From the NCBI RefSeq assembly GCF_018130505.1, contig NZ_JAFCKH010000008.1, forward strand, positions 357,161-421,160: DNA of 64,000 nucleotides. The letters are read 5' to 3'. Position 1 is the first letter of the stretch; each line of letters starts with the position of its first letter. Made by a program: the position numbers and the translations under genes. This document shows positions 8,670 to 17,349 of the stretch, piece by piece. The DNA is from Bradyrhizobium tropiciagri (lineage in GTDB: Bacteria > Pseudomonadota > Alphaproteobacteria > Rhizobiales > Xanthobacteraceae). Under the pieces are notes generated by a model. That model was not told the DNA's origin. It ran no database searches and saw nothing but the letters and a program-made list of their open reading frames with translations.

Positions 8670-10136
8670 TCAGATCGCGGTCGGCGCGGCACCCAAGGCG
8701 CCTTCGATCTTGCGGGCAAAGACTAAAAGCGTGCGGTCGCTCCCTAAGGGGGCATCAAGTTCAAGGCCAATCGGCAGTCCAGCACGAGATCGGCCAACGG
8801 GAAGACTGACACCCGGCAATCCGACGCTGCTGGCCGAGACAGTGTGATTCGCCAAAGCGAGATAGCTGACGTCCTGCCCCGCGATATGGACGGTCGCCCG
8901 CTCGTCAATCAAGGGCGCCGTACACGGTGTGGTCGGCTGCAGAATGACCTGCGCCCCACAAGCGACGAACGCCGTGTCGAGCCGGCGCTGGATTTCAGGC
9001 CGAGTCACGTTGAGCGCCGTCTGATGCGCTTCTGCCGAGATGGCGCCTGCACCGCCCGGCAGCACGATGTGTTCCCACGCCTGCCGAAGTTGAGGCTTGA
9101 GACCCTCGTAAATCGCCTCGAACGTTGTCGGTATGTCGTGCCGGCGAAGGAATTCCGATATTGCGCCCATCGTCTCATGGGCGAAGATACCCCATGTCGC
9201 GGTCTGGACGAGGGCATTGAAATCATCGCCAAGGTTCACCTCAACGATCTCCGCACCGGCATACTGCAGCCGCCGAACCACCTCACGGAAGCGGCTCTCG
9301 ACTTCCGAGTCCACCAGATCCAGAAACTGTCGCGGCGCGAAGGCCAATCGAGCTCCCTTGAGATCATAGTCGCGGTCGGAGAATTCCGCTGCCTGTTCGC
9401 CAGTCACGACCTGATCCAGCAGCACGCAATCCTCGACGCTTCGGGCAAATGCACCTGTCGTGTCGAGTGTGTGGGAGATCGGAGCAACACCCTGGCGCGG
9501 CCATCGTCCGGTGGTCGGCTTGAATCCCACGACGCCACAAAACGATGCGGGTACCCGGATCGATCCAACGGTGTCACCGCCCAACGACGCTGGAACGAGG
9601 CCGGCGGCGACAGCTGCGGCCGAGCCGCTCGAGGAGCCGCCCGACACGCGGTCTCGTGCGTGCGGATTCTTCACCTGGCCGTAACGTGCGTTATGGCCGG
9701 TCAAGCCGTAGGACATCTCGACGAGGTTGTTTTTCCCGAACACCAGGGCGCCCGCACGCTTTATGGCAGCGACAGCGTCCGCATCTTCGCGCGGCACGAA
9801 GTGAGCGAGGCTGTCGAGACCGAGGCTCGTAGGCAGCCCTTTGGTCAGATAACTGTCTTTCACTCCGAGCGGCACGCCCAGTAGCGTAGCCGCCGACCCC
9901 GCGGCACGTGCTTTGTCCGCGTCCCTCGCGGCCTCCAGGACGGCCGCCTCGTTGATGGTGATGAAGGCATTAAGCTCTGCAAACGTTCGCGCACGCCGCA
10001 GAAGCGCCGCGGTGAATGCCTCCGATGTGATTTCGCCACCGCGTATAGCCGCTGCAGCGGCCGCGAGCCCCAACGAGGAGCAGTCGATGGGTTCCTCAGG
10101 AGCCATGTGGCGCGAACGGGCGTTGATGTCGTTCAT
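8670..10136 (-). CDS. Amidase signature family hydrolase
   Basis: 488 residues, normal for the family. It carries the Ser-Ser-Lys machinery: GVPLGVKDSYL with the catalytic Lys near residue 93, the GGSSSGSAAAVAAG signature with the bridging Ser near 168-170, and GGDTVGSIRVPASFCG with the nucleophile near 192. It hydrolyses a carboxamide to acid and ammonia; the substrate cannot be read from sequence, though indoleacetamide- or mandelamide-type amides are common. The ATG at 10136 (MNDINARS) has GAGG six bases upstream and is preferred to an ATG 30 bases earlier. It heads a two-gene unit with the TetR gene downstream. Confidence 0.85.
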   Translation of the reverse strand: MNDINARSRHMAPEEPIDCSSLGLAAAAAAIRGGEITSEAFTAALLRRARTFAELNAFITINEAAVLEAARDADKARAAGSAATLLGVPLGVKDSYLTKGLPTSLGLDSLAHFVPREDADAVAAIKRAGALVFGKNNLVEMSYGLTGHNARYGQVKNPHARDRVSGGSSSGSAAAVAAGLVPASLGGDTVGSIRVPASFCGVVGFKPTTGRWPRQGVAPISHTLDTTGAFARSVEDCVLLDQVVTGEQAAEFSDRDYDLKGARLAFAPRQFLDLVDSEVESRFREVVRRLQYAGAEIVEVNLGDDFNALVQTATWGIFAHETMGAISEFLRRHDIPTTFEAIYEGLKPQLRQAWEHIVLPGGAGAISAEAHQTALNVTRPEIQRRLDTAFVACGAQVILQPTTPCTAPLIDERATVHIAGQDVSYLALANHTVSASSVGLPGVSLPVGRSRAGLPIGLELDAPLGSDRTLLVFARKIEGALGAAPTAI

Positions 10137-10201
10137 GAAGTCCTCGCAACGAGCGGTTTGCGGCATTCCGCCGCCACCATCCGGCGGCTCAGCTCAATGC
10201 C

Positions 10202-10235
10202 ATTACGGTCATAATATAAAATTACGATCGTAATT
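10202..10235. promoter_or_regulatory. Two operator-like 14-mers upstream of the amidase
   Basis: ATTACGGTCATAAT (10202-10215) and ATTACGATCGTAAT (10221-10234) differ at two positions. The second is extended to a perfect 16-bp palindrome by flanking A and T (10220-10235). They are 19 bp apart, start to start, in a notably AT-rich stretch 66-100 bases upstream of the amidase start. Palindromic sites of this size in front of an operon that encodes its own TetR protein are best read as its operators. The rest of the gap up to 10477 shows no gene. Confidence 0.6.
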
Positions 10236-10477
10236 CAATAGGCATGAAGGCTTCTCTGCACACAGGAACGTGAGGTGCCGACAGACGCAGATCGGGCTGG
10301 CGACCATTGAAAGAGGACGCCTGCTTTGGGGCAAACTCGACAAAACTCAAAAGTGAGCATGATGCGCCGGCTTTCGGGCACATCGCGCGGACCAAGCGCT
10401 GCCGCCGGATTGCGACGCGCTACGACAGGCTCGCCGCTCTTCGCGCGAACCCGTCGTCCACTTCGCTTAAAGACGCT

Positions 10478-11395
10478 CTAGCCGCCCTCGCCGGCCACGT
10501 TCAGCGTCCCTTCCATCATCTTCACGCAGCTGCCGCCGACATGCACCGACGTGACGGCGCCGGCCTGCTTCTTCACCCGCGTGAGCAAGAGGCTCGGCCG
10601 GCCCATGTCGACGCCCTGCCCGATCCGCAAGCGCAACTCGCCATCGCGTGCCGGATCGAGATCGGCGAGCAGCGCGGCGGCCGCGCCGGTCGCGCTGCCG
10701 GTGGCGGGGTCCTCGGAGAGGCCGCTCGCGCCCGGATGGAACATGCGCGCCTGCAAATCGAGCGGCTGCTCGCTGGCCGGGACATCGCGGGTGTAGAAAT
10801 AGATGACATCGCGCCCGATATGCGCCAGCACCTTGGCGAAGGCGGCGGCATCCGGCCGGGCGCGCCTGAGCGCCTCCCGCGAGGCGATCTCGGCGACCAG
10901 GAACGGCAGGCCGACGGACGCGACCTGCGGCTTGTGCCGATCGGTCCTGATGTCGTCGGCCGATAGCGACAGGCACGCAGCGACCTCGGCCGCGCCGACC
11001 TCGTTCGACCGCTGCAACGGCTGTGGCGCGGTCAGCTCGGCGCCGATCACCTTGCCGCCCTCGGTCAGGATCTCGACCGGCACGAGGCCCGCCTTCTCCT
11101 CGAACCTGAGCCGCTCCGGCGCATTTGCCGCGCGCGTCGCCAGCACGAAGGCAGTGCCGACATTGGGATGGCCGGCGAACGGAATCTCCGTGCGCATGGT
11201 GAAGATGCGAACCTGGGCGTCGTTGGCCTTGTCCTGCGGCGGCAGCACGAAAGTCGTCTCGGAATAATTGAACTCGGTCGCGATCGCCTGCATCTGCGCC
11301 GTCGACAATCCGCCGGCGTCGAGCACCACGGCGAGCGGGTTGCCGCCGAAAGCACGATTGGTGAACACGTCGACCGTGATATAGCGCCGCTGCAT
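10478..11395 (-). CDS. PhzF family isomerase/epimerase-like protein
   Basis: 305 residues, diaminopimelate-epimerase-like fold. Motifs: TVDVFTNRAFGGNPLAVV, the catalytic Glu in FNYSETTFV, RIFTMRTEIPFAGHPNVG and SEDPATGSATG. Phenazine biosynthesis is not implied: most PhzF homologues outside phz clusters have unknown substrates and there are no phz genes here. The ATG at 11395 (MQRRYITV) has AGGA eight bases upstream; an ATG at 11410 adding five residues is also possible. Confidence 0.85.
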   Translation of the reverse strand: MQRRYITVDVFTNRAFGGNPLAVVLDAGGLSTAQMQAIATEFNYSETTFVLPPQDKANDAQVRIFTMRTEIPFAGHPNVGTAFVLATRAANAPERLRFEEKAGLVPVEILTEGGKVIGAELTAPQPLQRSNEVGAAEVAACLSLSADDIRTDRHKPQVASVGLPFLVAEIASREALRRARPDAAAFAKVLAHIGRDVIYFYTRDVPASEQPLDLQARMFHPGASGLSEDPATGSATGAAAALLADLDPARDGELRLRIGQGVDMGRPSLLLTRVKKQAGAVTSVHVGGSCVKMMEGTLNVAGEGG

Positions 11396-11510
11396 CTTCC
11401 AGATCCTCATGCCTCTTTCCCGGTCGCCACGCGCGACCGATCGCATGCATCCTAGCATGAGTGGAATCACGCCCTTCAGAGCACTCGGTGCAATCGCGCC
11501 CGTGCGCAAG

Positions 11511-12827
11511 CTATCCCAATTGCCAGACCGGCACCGGGTGCTCGTAGCCTCGCACCGGTATCTCGCCGCGCGACACCGCGTCCTTGCAGTCGTCACCGAG
11601 CGCCTCGCGGACCGCAGACGAGATCAGGAATTGCGAGCCGAGCTCCTTGTTGAGCGCCTCGAGCCGCGCGGCGAAATTCACGGTGTCGCCGATCACGGTG
11701 TATTCCTTGCGCCGCGGCGAGCCGATGTTGCCTGCGACGACCTCGCCGACATGGACGGCGATGCCCATGCGCAGCGGCCAGCCCGACGTCGCGTTGAGGC
11801 GCTCGTTGGCGACGAGCATCTCGCGCGCTGCCGCCACCGCCTGGTGGGGGGCATCCTCGTTCGGCAGCGGCGCGCCGAACAGCGCAAGGAATCCGTCGCC
11901 GAGAAACTTGTTCACGATGCCGCCGTGGCGATCGAGGATGTCGACCAATATGGCGAAAGCGCCGTCGAGCCTATCGACCACCTCCTGCGGCGAGCGCGTG
12001 CGCGCGCCCGACGTGAAGCTGCGGAAGTCGACGAACATCACCGCGACGCGGCGAACGTCGCTCGACGTGCTCGCCCCCTCCGCCATCAGCCGCTCGACCA
12101 CCTGCGGCGAGACGTGCTGGCCGAACAGGTTGGTGATGCGGTCGCGCGCCGTCGCGGCAAGGATGCTCGCGCCGAACTGCCGCCTCAGCTGCATGCCGAC
12201 GGTCCCCGCGAGGATGCCGGAGACCAGGATCACGACGCTGCGCGCGGCGTGGTAGAACAGATCGGGCGCAGGATCCGTCGTACCGTCGGGCCGATAATAC
12301 ATCGCCATCCAGAACAACTGCGACGCCGCGACAAAGCCGGTGAAGGTCGAGAGCCAGAAATCCAGCCGCAGCGTCGATGCGATGATGAAGATGAAATAGA
12401 CCAGCGGCGCGACCCAGCCGAGCGCTGCCACGGGGCCCATGCTGTCGATATGCAGCGCGAGCGCAATGGTCGGCATCGAGGTCTCGATGAGCGCGCCGAC
12501 GTAGCGCCTGACGATCGGCAGGTCGCGGTTCTGCTTCATGTGCCGCATGATCGCGCCATGCACCCACAATTCGAAGAGAATGAACGGCACGATGACGGAA
12601 TAGATGTAGGACGGCTTGAAACTGCCATGCCAGACCCGGACCAGCACCTCCGGCATGGTGAAGTAGATCACCGAGGTGGTCGCCCCGAAACAAGCCGCGA
12701 TCCCGATCAGCACCTTGATGCGGAGCAGCTCGGTGGTCATCACCTCCCGCATCAGGGCGTGGTGGAAGTCGGCCGATACGGACGTATCGCGCGATGACGT
12801 GTCTTTCTTGCTCAAGAACCCTGCCAT
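11511..12827 (-). CDS. Class III adenylate/guanylate cyclase with membrane domain
   Basis: 438 residues. Residues about 40-215 hold roughly six hydrophobic helices; residues about 245-430 are the cyclase catalytic domain. Metal-binding aspartates are in VAVMFVDFRSF and FLGDGFLALFG, with EYTVIGDTVNFAARLE at the end of the fold. The Lys in NKFLGDG is the residue that usually selects adenine, so cAMP production is favoured. Membrane-anchored cyclases of this layout are numerous in Bradyrhizobium. What the membrane part senses is unknown. Confidence 0.88.
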   Translation of the reverse strand: MAGFLSKKDTSSRDTSVSADFHHALMREVMTTELLRIKVLIGIAACFGATTSVIYFTMPEVLVRVWHGSFKPSYIYSVIVPFILFELWVHGAIMRHMKQNRDLPIVRRYVGALIETSMPTIALALHIDSMGPVAALGWVAPLVYFIFIIASTLRLDFWLSTFTGFVAASQLFWMAMYYRPDGTTDPAPDLFYHAARSVVILVSGILAGTVGMQLRRQFGASILAATARDRITNLFGQHVSPQVVERLMAEGASTSSDVRRVAVMFVDFRSFTSGARTRSPQEVVDRLDGAFAILVDILDRHGGIVNKFLGDGFLALFGAPLPNEDAPHQAVAAAREMLVANERLNATSGWPLRMGIAVHVGEVVAGNIGSPRRKEYTVIGDTVNFAARLEALNKELGSQFLISSAVREALGDDCKDAVSRGEIPVRGYEHPVPVWQLG

Positions 12828-12851
12828 GTCCCCTGCCCCGTCAATCTCGAG

Positions 12852-12884
12852 ATTCCGGGCTCGGTGCTGCGCACCGCCCGGAAT
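12852..12884 (-). terminator. Hairpin between efflux operon and cyclase gene
   Basis: ATTCCGGGC and CCCGGAAT flank CGGTGC/GCACCG to make a stem of about 15 bp around a 3-nt loop. It sits between the cyclase start (12827) and the permease stop (12913), so it can end the upstream efflux transcript. The sequence resembles part of the palindromic element at 26182-26269. Confidence 0.5.
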
Positions 12885-12912
12885 GACGATTGCTGACGGC
12901 GCTATCTTAACC

Positions 12913-14076
12913 TCAATCCAGCGTGCGGCGGAAGCGCGTGACGGCGATGGTCATGGCGAGCAGCATCAGGGCGGCCAGCGCCAAAGTGTCATATTGCAGG
13001 TTCTCCATCGCCGCGCCCTTCAGCATGATGGCCCGGACGATGCGGACGAAGTGGGTCAGCGGCAGCCCCTCGCCGAGATATTGCGCCCAGACCGGCATGC
13101 CGGCGAACGGAAACATGAAGCCGGAGAGCAGGATGCTGGGCAGGAAGAACATCATCGACAACTGCATCGCCTGCAGCTGGTTCTGCACGATGGTCGAGAA
13201 TGTGTAGCCGATCGCCAGGTTGGTGGTGATGAACAGCGTGGTCAGCAGCGCCAGCAGCGTGAGGCTGCCAATGATCGGCACGCCAAACAGGAACACTCCG
13301 ATGCCGATGATCAGCGTCGCCTGGACGAAGCCGACGATCACATAGGGGATGATCTTGCCGAACATCACCTCGACCGGCTTGATCGGCATCGACAGCAGGC
13401 TCTCCATGGTGCCGCGCTCGATCTCGCGCGTCACCGACAGAGCGGTGAAGATCAGCATGGTCATCGTGAGGATGGTGCCGACCAGGCCGGGCACGATGTT
13501 GAGCCGGGATTCCGCCGCCGGATTGTAGCGGGCATGGGCGCGAATCTCGAACGGCATCTCCGGCGGATCGCCGATGTGGAGATCATGCGCCAGCGCGGTC
13601 TGCACCAGCGGCCCGAGTGCGCCGAGCGCCGAGCCCGCCGCCACCGGATCGGTGGCATCGGCGGCGACCAGCAGCGCCGGCTTGTCGCCGCGCCGCACCG
13701 CGCGCTCGAAGCCGCGCGGGATCTCGACACCGAACAGCACCTTGCCGGATTGCAGCAGCTCGTCGAATTCGGCGACGGTGTGGACCTCGCGGACGAAGCG
13801 GAAATAGGCGGTGTTCTGCATCGCCTTCAGGATCGAGCGGCCGAGATCGGTGTCCTCCTGGGTCAGCACGGCGGTCGGCAGATTGCGCGGCGTGGTGTTG
13901 ATGGCGTAGCCGAACAGCGTCAGCTGCATCACCGGCAGCATAATAATCATGGCGAAGGAGACGCGGTCGCGGCGAAGCTGGATGAACTCCTTGACCAGCA
14001 TCGCATAGCTGCGCCGCCAGAAGCCGAAATGCGGCTCCCTGGTCTCGCGGGTCGGGATCGTGTCGCTCGCGCTCAT
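12913..14076 (-). CDS. ABC-2 type transporter permease
   Basis: 387 residues: a first membrane helix near 40-60 (FAMIIMLPVMQLTLFGY), a large periplasmic domain (about 65-190), then five helices, ending with the ABC-2 signature region (MFFLPSILLSGFMFPFAGMP). This matches YbhR/YbhS-like half-transporter permeases. It follows the ATPase gene by six bases in a four-gene operon (TetR, adaptor, ATPase, permease) and should form the inner-membrane channel of a drug or metabolite exporter. Only one permease is present, so it probably works as a homodimer. Confidence 0.9.
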   Translation of the reverse strand: MSASDTIPTRETREPHFGFWRRSYAMLVKEFIQLRRDRVSFAMIIMLPVMQLTLFGYAINTTPRNLPTAVLTQEDTDLGRSILKAMQNTAYFRFVREVHTVAEFDELLQSGKVLFGVEIPRGFERAVRRGDKPALLVAADATDPVAAGSALGALGPLVQTALAHDLHIGDPPEMPFEIRAHARYNPAAESRLNIVPGLVGTILTMTMLIFTALSVTREIERGTMESLLSMPIKPVEVMFGKIIPYVIVGFVQATLIIGIGVFLFGVPIIGSLTLLALLTTLFITTNLAIGYTFSTIVQNQLQAMQLSMMFFLPSILLSGFMFPFAGMPVWAQYLGEGLPLTHFVRIVRAIMLKGAAMENLQYDTLALAALMLLAMTIAVTRFRRTLD

Positions 14077-14082
14077 TGCGAA

Positions 14083-15045
14083 TTATCCTCGCTGGAAATT
14101 ATCCGTGGAGCGCCCCATCAGGTCGATGAAAACGTCTTCGAGCGACGGCTCGCTCGGCTGCCAGTGCCATTTCGTGTTGCTGCGGTATGGCGTGATGGCG
14201 GCCTCCAGCGCCGCCTTGTCGCGGCCGGAGACGTGCAGGCTGGTGCCAAACGGCGCCACCATGTCGACGCCGGGCTTCCCCGACAGCTCAGTCATCAGCC
14301 CGTTGAAGTCATCGCCGGTCACCGTGTAGGTCGACAGATTGGAGCCCGCGATCACCTCGTCGACGGTGCCGTGCGCCAGCAGATGGCCGTAGGCGATGTA
14401 GGCGATCTCGTGGCAGCGCTCGGCCTCGTCCATGTAGTGGGTCGAAACCAGCACGGTGAGACCCTCAGCCGCGAGTGCATGGATCTCGTTCCAGAAGTCG
14501 CGCCGCGCCTTGGGATCGACGCCGGCGGTCGGCTCGTCCAGCAGCAGCAGTTGCGGACTGGGCAGCGTGCAGGCGCCGAGCGCGAGCCGCTGCTTCCAGC
14601 CGCCGGACAGTTCGCCGGCGAGTTGCTCCTCGCGGCCCTTCAGCCCGATCCGCGCGATCATGTCGCCCGCGGCGCGCCGTGCATCCGGCAGGCCGTAGAG
14701 CCGCGCGACGAATTCGAGGTTCTCGCGCACCGAGAGATCCTGGTAGAGGCTGAAGCGCTGCGTCATGTAGCCGACCTTGCGCTTGATCTTGTCGGCGTCG
14801 CGCCGGATGTCGTAGCCGAGACAGGTGCCCTCACCGCTGTCCGGCGTCAGCAGGCCGCAGAGGATGCGGATGGTGGTGGTCTTGCCGCTGCCGTTGGGGC
14901 CGAGGAAGCCGTAGATCGAGCCGCGCTTGACCTGCATCGACAGGTCATGGACCACCTCGCGCCCATTGAACGACTTGCTCAGGCCCCTGGCGTCGATCGC
15001 GAGGCCGGATGCGCTTGCTGCCGCGCTGGTCGTGGCGCCGTTCAT
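14083..15045 (-). CDS. ABC transporter ATP-binding protein (efflux)
   Basis: 320 residues. Walker A is GPNGSGKTTT (about residue 56), the signature motif is ELSGGWKQRLALG, and Walker B is LLLLDEPTAGVD. The C-terminal 90 residues are the extension seen in YbhF/CcmA-type exporters. It overlaps the adaptor gene by four bases. It would power export of an unknown substrate through the permease encoded just downstream. Confidence 0.92.
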   Translation of the reverse strand: MNGATTSAAASASGLAIDARGLSKSFNGREVVHDLSMQVKRGSIYGFLGPNGSGKTTTIRILCGLLTPDSGEGTCLGYDIRRDADKIKRKVGYMTQRFSLYQDLSVRENLEFVARLYGLPDARRAAGDMIARIGLKGREEQLAGELSGGWKQRLALGACTLPSPQLLLLDEPTAGVDPKARRDFWNEIHALAAEGLTVLVSTHYMDEAERCHEIAYIAYGHLLAHGTVDEVIAGSNLSTYTVTGDDFNGLMTELSGKPGVDMVAPFGTSLHVSGRDKAALEAAITPYRSNTKWHWQPSEPSLEDVFIDLMGRSTDNFQRG

Positions 15046-15827
15046 CTGCGTTCCGCCACCGGCGTCTTGGGATTGAGATAGATGCTGATCGGCTGGCCAA
15101 CGCGCAAAGCGTCGGGCCGACTCGGCCGCGCCTGGATCAGATAGACCAGCTTGTTGCGCTCATCGAGACTATAGATCACCGGCGGGGTGTACTCCGCGGT
15201 GGTCGCGATGAAGTAGATCTTAGCGGTGAGATCGGCCGCGCAGTTGTCGCAGGTCACCTTCACCTCGTCGCCGAGCGCAAGCTTCGGCAATTCCTTCTCC
15301 GGCACGAAGAAGCGCAGCTTCATGTTGCCGGGCGGCATGATCGAGAGCACCGGCCGCTGCGCCTGCACCATCTCGCCCTCGCGGAAATAGATCTGCTGGA
15401 TGCTGCCTGCGATCGGCGCAAAGCCCTTGCGGCGGTCGAGCCGGGTCTGCGAGGTGTTGACGCGTGCCTCGGCGATGCGCAGCGCCGAGACCGCGGAATC
15501 CAGATTGGCCTGGGTGCCGGAGCCGGTGCCGCGCAGCGAGGCCGCGCGGTCATAGGTCTGCTGCGCATTGGCCAGCGACGCATTGTTCTGGTTGAGATCG
15601 GCGCGTTGCAGGTCGTCGTCGACGGTGTAGAGCAGATCGCCGGGCTTGACCTCGTCGCCCTCGCGCACGTTCAGCTTGGTGACGCGGCCGGACTCGTCGG
15701 GGCTGACGAAGATCATGTCGGCCTCGACCCAGCCCTGGAAGCCGGGATCGCGCTTCTCCTGGCAGCCGGCGAGCAGCGCCGCCAGCGCGGCAAATATCAA
15801 TGCCTTTGTCGTTCGCGACGAGGTCAT
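15042..15827 (-). CDS. HlyD-family periplasmic adaptor, predicted lipoprotein
   Basis: 261 residues, short for the family. The N-terminus is a lipoprotein signal, with ALLAGC placing the lipidated Cys at residue 22. Then come a split biotinyl-lipoyl-like domain (VREGDEVKPGDLLY, and PIAGSIQQIYFREGEMV) around a coiled-coil hairpin (about 75-125), and a beta-barrel domain. It links an inner-membrane ABC exporter to an outer-membrane channel; no TolC gene is nearby. It overlaps both the TetR gene and the ATPase gene by four bases, so the four genes are tightly coupled. Confidence 0.88.
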   Translation of the reverse strand: MTSSRTTKALIFAALAALLAGCQEKRDPGFQGWVEADMIFVSPDESGRVTKLNVREGDEVKPGDLLYTVDDDLQRADLNQNNASLANAQQTYDRAASLRGTGSGTQANLDSAVSALRIAEARVNTSQTRLDRRKGFAPIAGSIQQIYFREGEMVQAQRPVLSIMPPGNMKLRFFVPEKELPKLALGDEVKVTCDNCAADLTAKIYFIATTAEYTPPVIYSLDERNKLVYLIQARPSRPDALRVGQPISIYLNPKTPVAERR

Positions 15828-16555
15828 GATGTCCTCCGTTCGCCGAAAATCAGATCGAGATGAACCCTGAACATCGCGAGCGCATCGAGCGGCGCGTGTC
15901 TGGCGAACAGGCTCTGCCAGATCACCGCGACGATCGCCGGCGCGACGATCAATTGCGGGAATTGCGCCAGCTCGCGCTGCCTGATCTCGCCACGCGTGAT
16001 CGCGAGTTGGATCAGCGCACGCATCGCGCCCATCCCCCGAGAGACCACCTCGCGGAAGTAGAAATCGGCGATCGCCGGAAAGCGCGGCCCTTCGGCGACG
16101 ATCAGGCGGATGATGTCGCCGCGCCGGGTCTCGGCGATCTCGCGAATGAAGGTCTCGGCGAACCGCTCGACGGCGTCGCGCACCGGCCCCGTCATCGGCG
16201 GCGGCGCCGCCATGCGATCGATCAAGGGTACGACCGCGGTGCGGATCAGCTCCTCGAACATCGACTCCTTGTCCTTGAAGTGCAGGTACAGCGTGCCCTT
16301 GGCGACCCCGGCCCGCTTGGCGACGTCGTCGAGCCGCGTCGCGGCAAAGCCGCGCGCGATGAATTCATCCATCGCGGCCGCGACGATCGCCGCCCGCCGC
16401 TCCGCCGACTTCTCGGCGCGGTTCGCCGCGGGCCGCTCCGTAGCCGGCTTGGCCGAGACCACCTTCGGCGCCTTGGCCGAGGCGGCCCGGGTGGTCGTCC
16501 GGCGCCCTGCGGGCGGCGTGCGGGTCGATATGTCGGTGTGTTTTGCCATGACCAT
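15824..16555 (-). CDS. TetR family regulator of the efflux operon
   Basis: 243 residues. An unusual N-terminal tail of about 50 residues, rich in Ala, Thr, Arg and Lys, precedes a standard helix-turn-helix (RRAAIVAAAMDEFIARGF through GTLYLHFKDKES). The C-terminal half is a TetR_C-type ligand domain. As first gene of the exporter operon it is probably an autorepressor released by the exported compound. The ATG at 16555 directly abuts a 26-bp palindrome and no ribosome binding site is visible. A second ATG two codons later is equally possible. Confidence 0.88.
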   Translation of the reverse strand: MVMAKHTDISTRTPPAGRRTTTRAASAKAPKVVSAKPATERPAANRAEKSAERRAAIVAAAMDEFIARGFAATRLDDVAKRAGVAKGTLYLHFKDKESMFEELIRTAVVPLIDRMAAPPPMTGPVRDAVERFAETFIREIAETRRGDIIRLIVAEGPRFPAIADFYFREVVSRGMGAMRALIQLAITRGEIRQRELAQFPQLIVAPAIVAVIWQSLFARHAPLDALAMFRVHLDLIFGERRTS

Positions 16556-16581
16556 ACAATGACTGACTAGTCAGTCATTGT
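16556..16581. promoter_or_regulatory. 26-bp perfect palindrome, operator of the efflux operon
   Basis: The half-site ACAATGACTGACT is followed immediately by its exact complement, forming a perfect 26-bp palindrome. Its TGACTGACTAGTCAGTCA core resembles TetR-family operators. It touches the start codon of the regulator gene, so a bound repressor would cover the transcription or translation start. Confidence 0.75.
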
Positions 16582-16736
16582 CAATACGTTCAAGAGGGAG
16601 AACGCGGCCGGGTCGGAAAGGTTTCAGTTTGTGGGCGGTTGTCGTGCACAGGCCACCGCCGGTCATGCCCGATGCAATGCCATCGACGCGGGCTATTTCC
16701 GCCCGAGCGCTACGCCTTGAGGCGCGCCGCAAATCC

Positions 16737-17147
16737 TCAGCCGTGGAATTTCAGCCCGTCGAGAATCTTGTCGACCACCTTGCGCTCGGCGCGCACGGCA
16801 ATGCCGACGAGATTGAGGTCGGTGCGCGGCACCGCCCTCACCACCTCGCGGTTGGCGGCGTCATGCGTGGTCTTGAACATGTCCTCGGTGTAGAGCGCCG
16901 GCTGCACGTTGCGCGCCAGCGCCCGCTCCAGTGCCCGCGACAGCGCCGCGCGATCGGCTCCGTAGATCAGGATCGGCTGGCCGATCAGGGACAGATATCT
17001 GGTCCCCGAGCCATCCTCGTAATTCTCGCCGATACATTCGGGAAAGGTGGCTGCGATGCCGCCTGACAGAAAGGACGCGACGTTGAGCTTCTGCCAGACT
17101 TCCAGGTCGGTGCGGATCACGACCGCGATCTTGGTATCGAATTGCAT
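16737..17147 (-). CDS. DUF2000 family protein
   Basis: 136 residues matching DUF2000 from end to end (FDTKIAVVIRTDLEVWQKLNVASFLS, then LIGQPILIYGADR and the MFKTTHDAAN segment). The family has a PTH2-like fold and no assigned reaction. It is transcribed toward the efflux operon but separated from it by about 180 bases including the operator, so it is probably a separate unit. Confidence 0.85.
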   Translation of the reverse strand: MQFDTKIAVVIRTDLEVWQKLNVASFLSGGIAATFPECIGENYEDGSGTRYLSLIGQPILIYGADRAALSRALERALARNVQPALYTEDMFKTTHDAANREVVRAVPRTDLNLVGIAVRAERKVVDKILDGLKFHG

Positions 17148-17349
17148 GACGCAAGTGTAGCCGCAAGCCGGCCGGCAAGGCCAGTCCTGCCGGCCGGTTC
17201 ATGATTGGCAGCAGGTGGCAACTTGGGCGAGTGCCGCAACAAGCGCGGTTGAGAAATCGTCACCGTGAGAGGAACGATCCGGAGCGGACTCATTTGTAGA
17301 CCGACATGTTGCTTGTTGGACCACGGTTCGAACTGCTCAGGAGCCTTGC
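17148..17349. other. Divergent intergenic region
   Basis: About 200 bases between the divergent DUF2000 and CMD-like genes. It must hold promoters for both directions, but I see no convincing elements or repeats. Confidence 0.3.

Noticed and set aside
10478-11395. Phenazine biosynthesis locus
   Set aside because: Only a PhzF-fold protein is present; no other phz gene is near, and the family is functionally broad.
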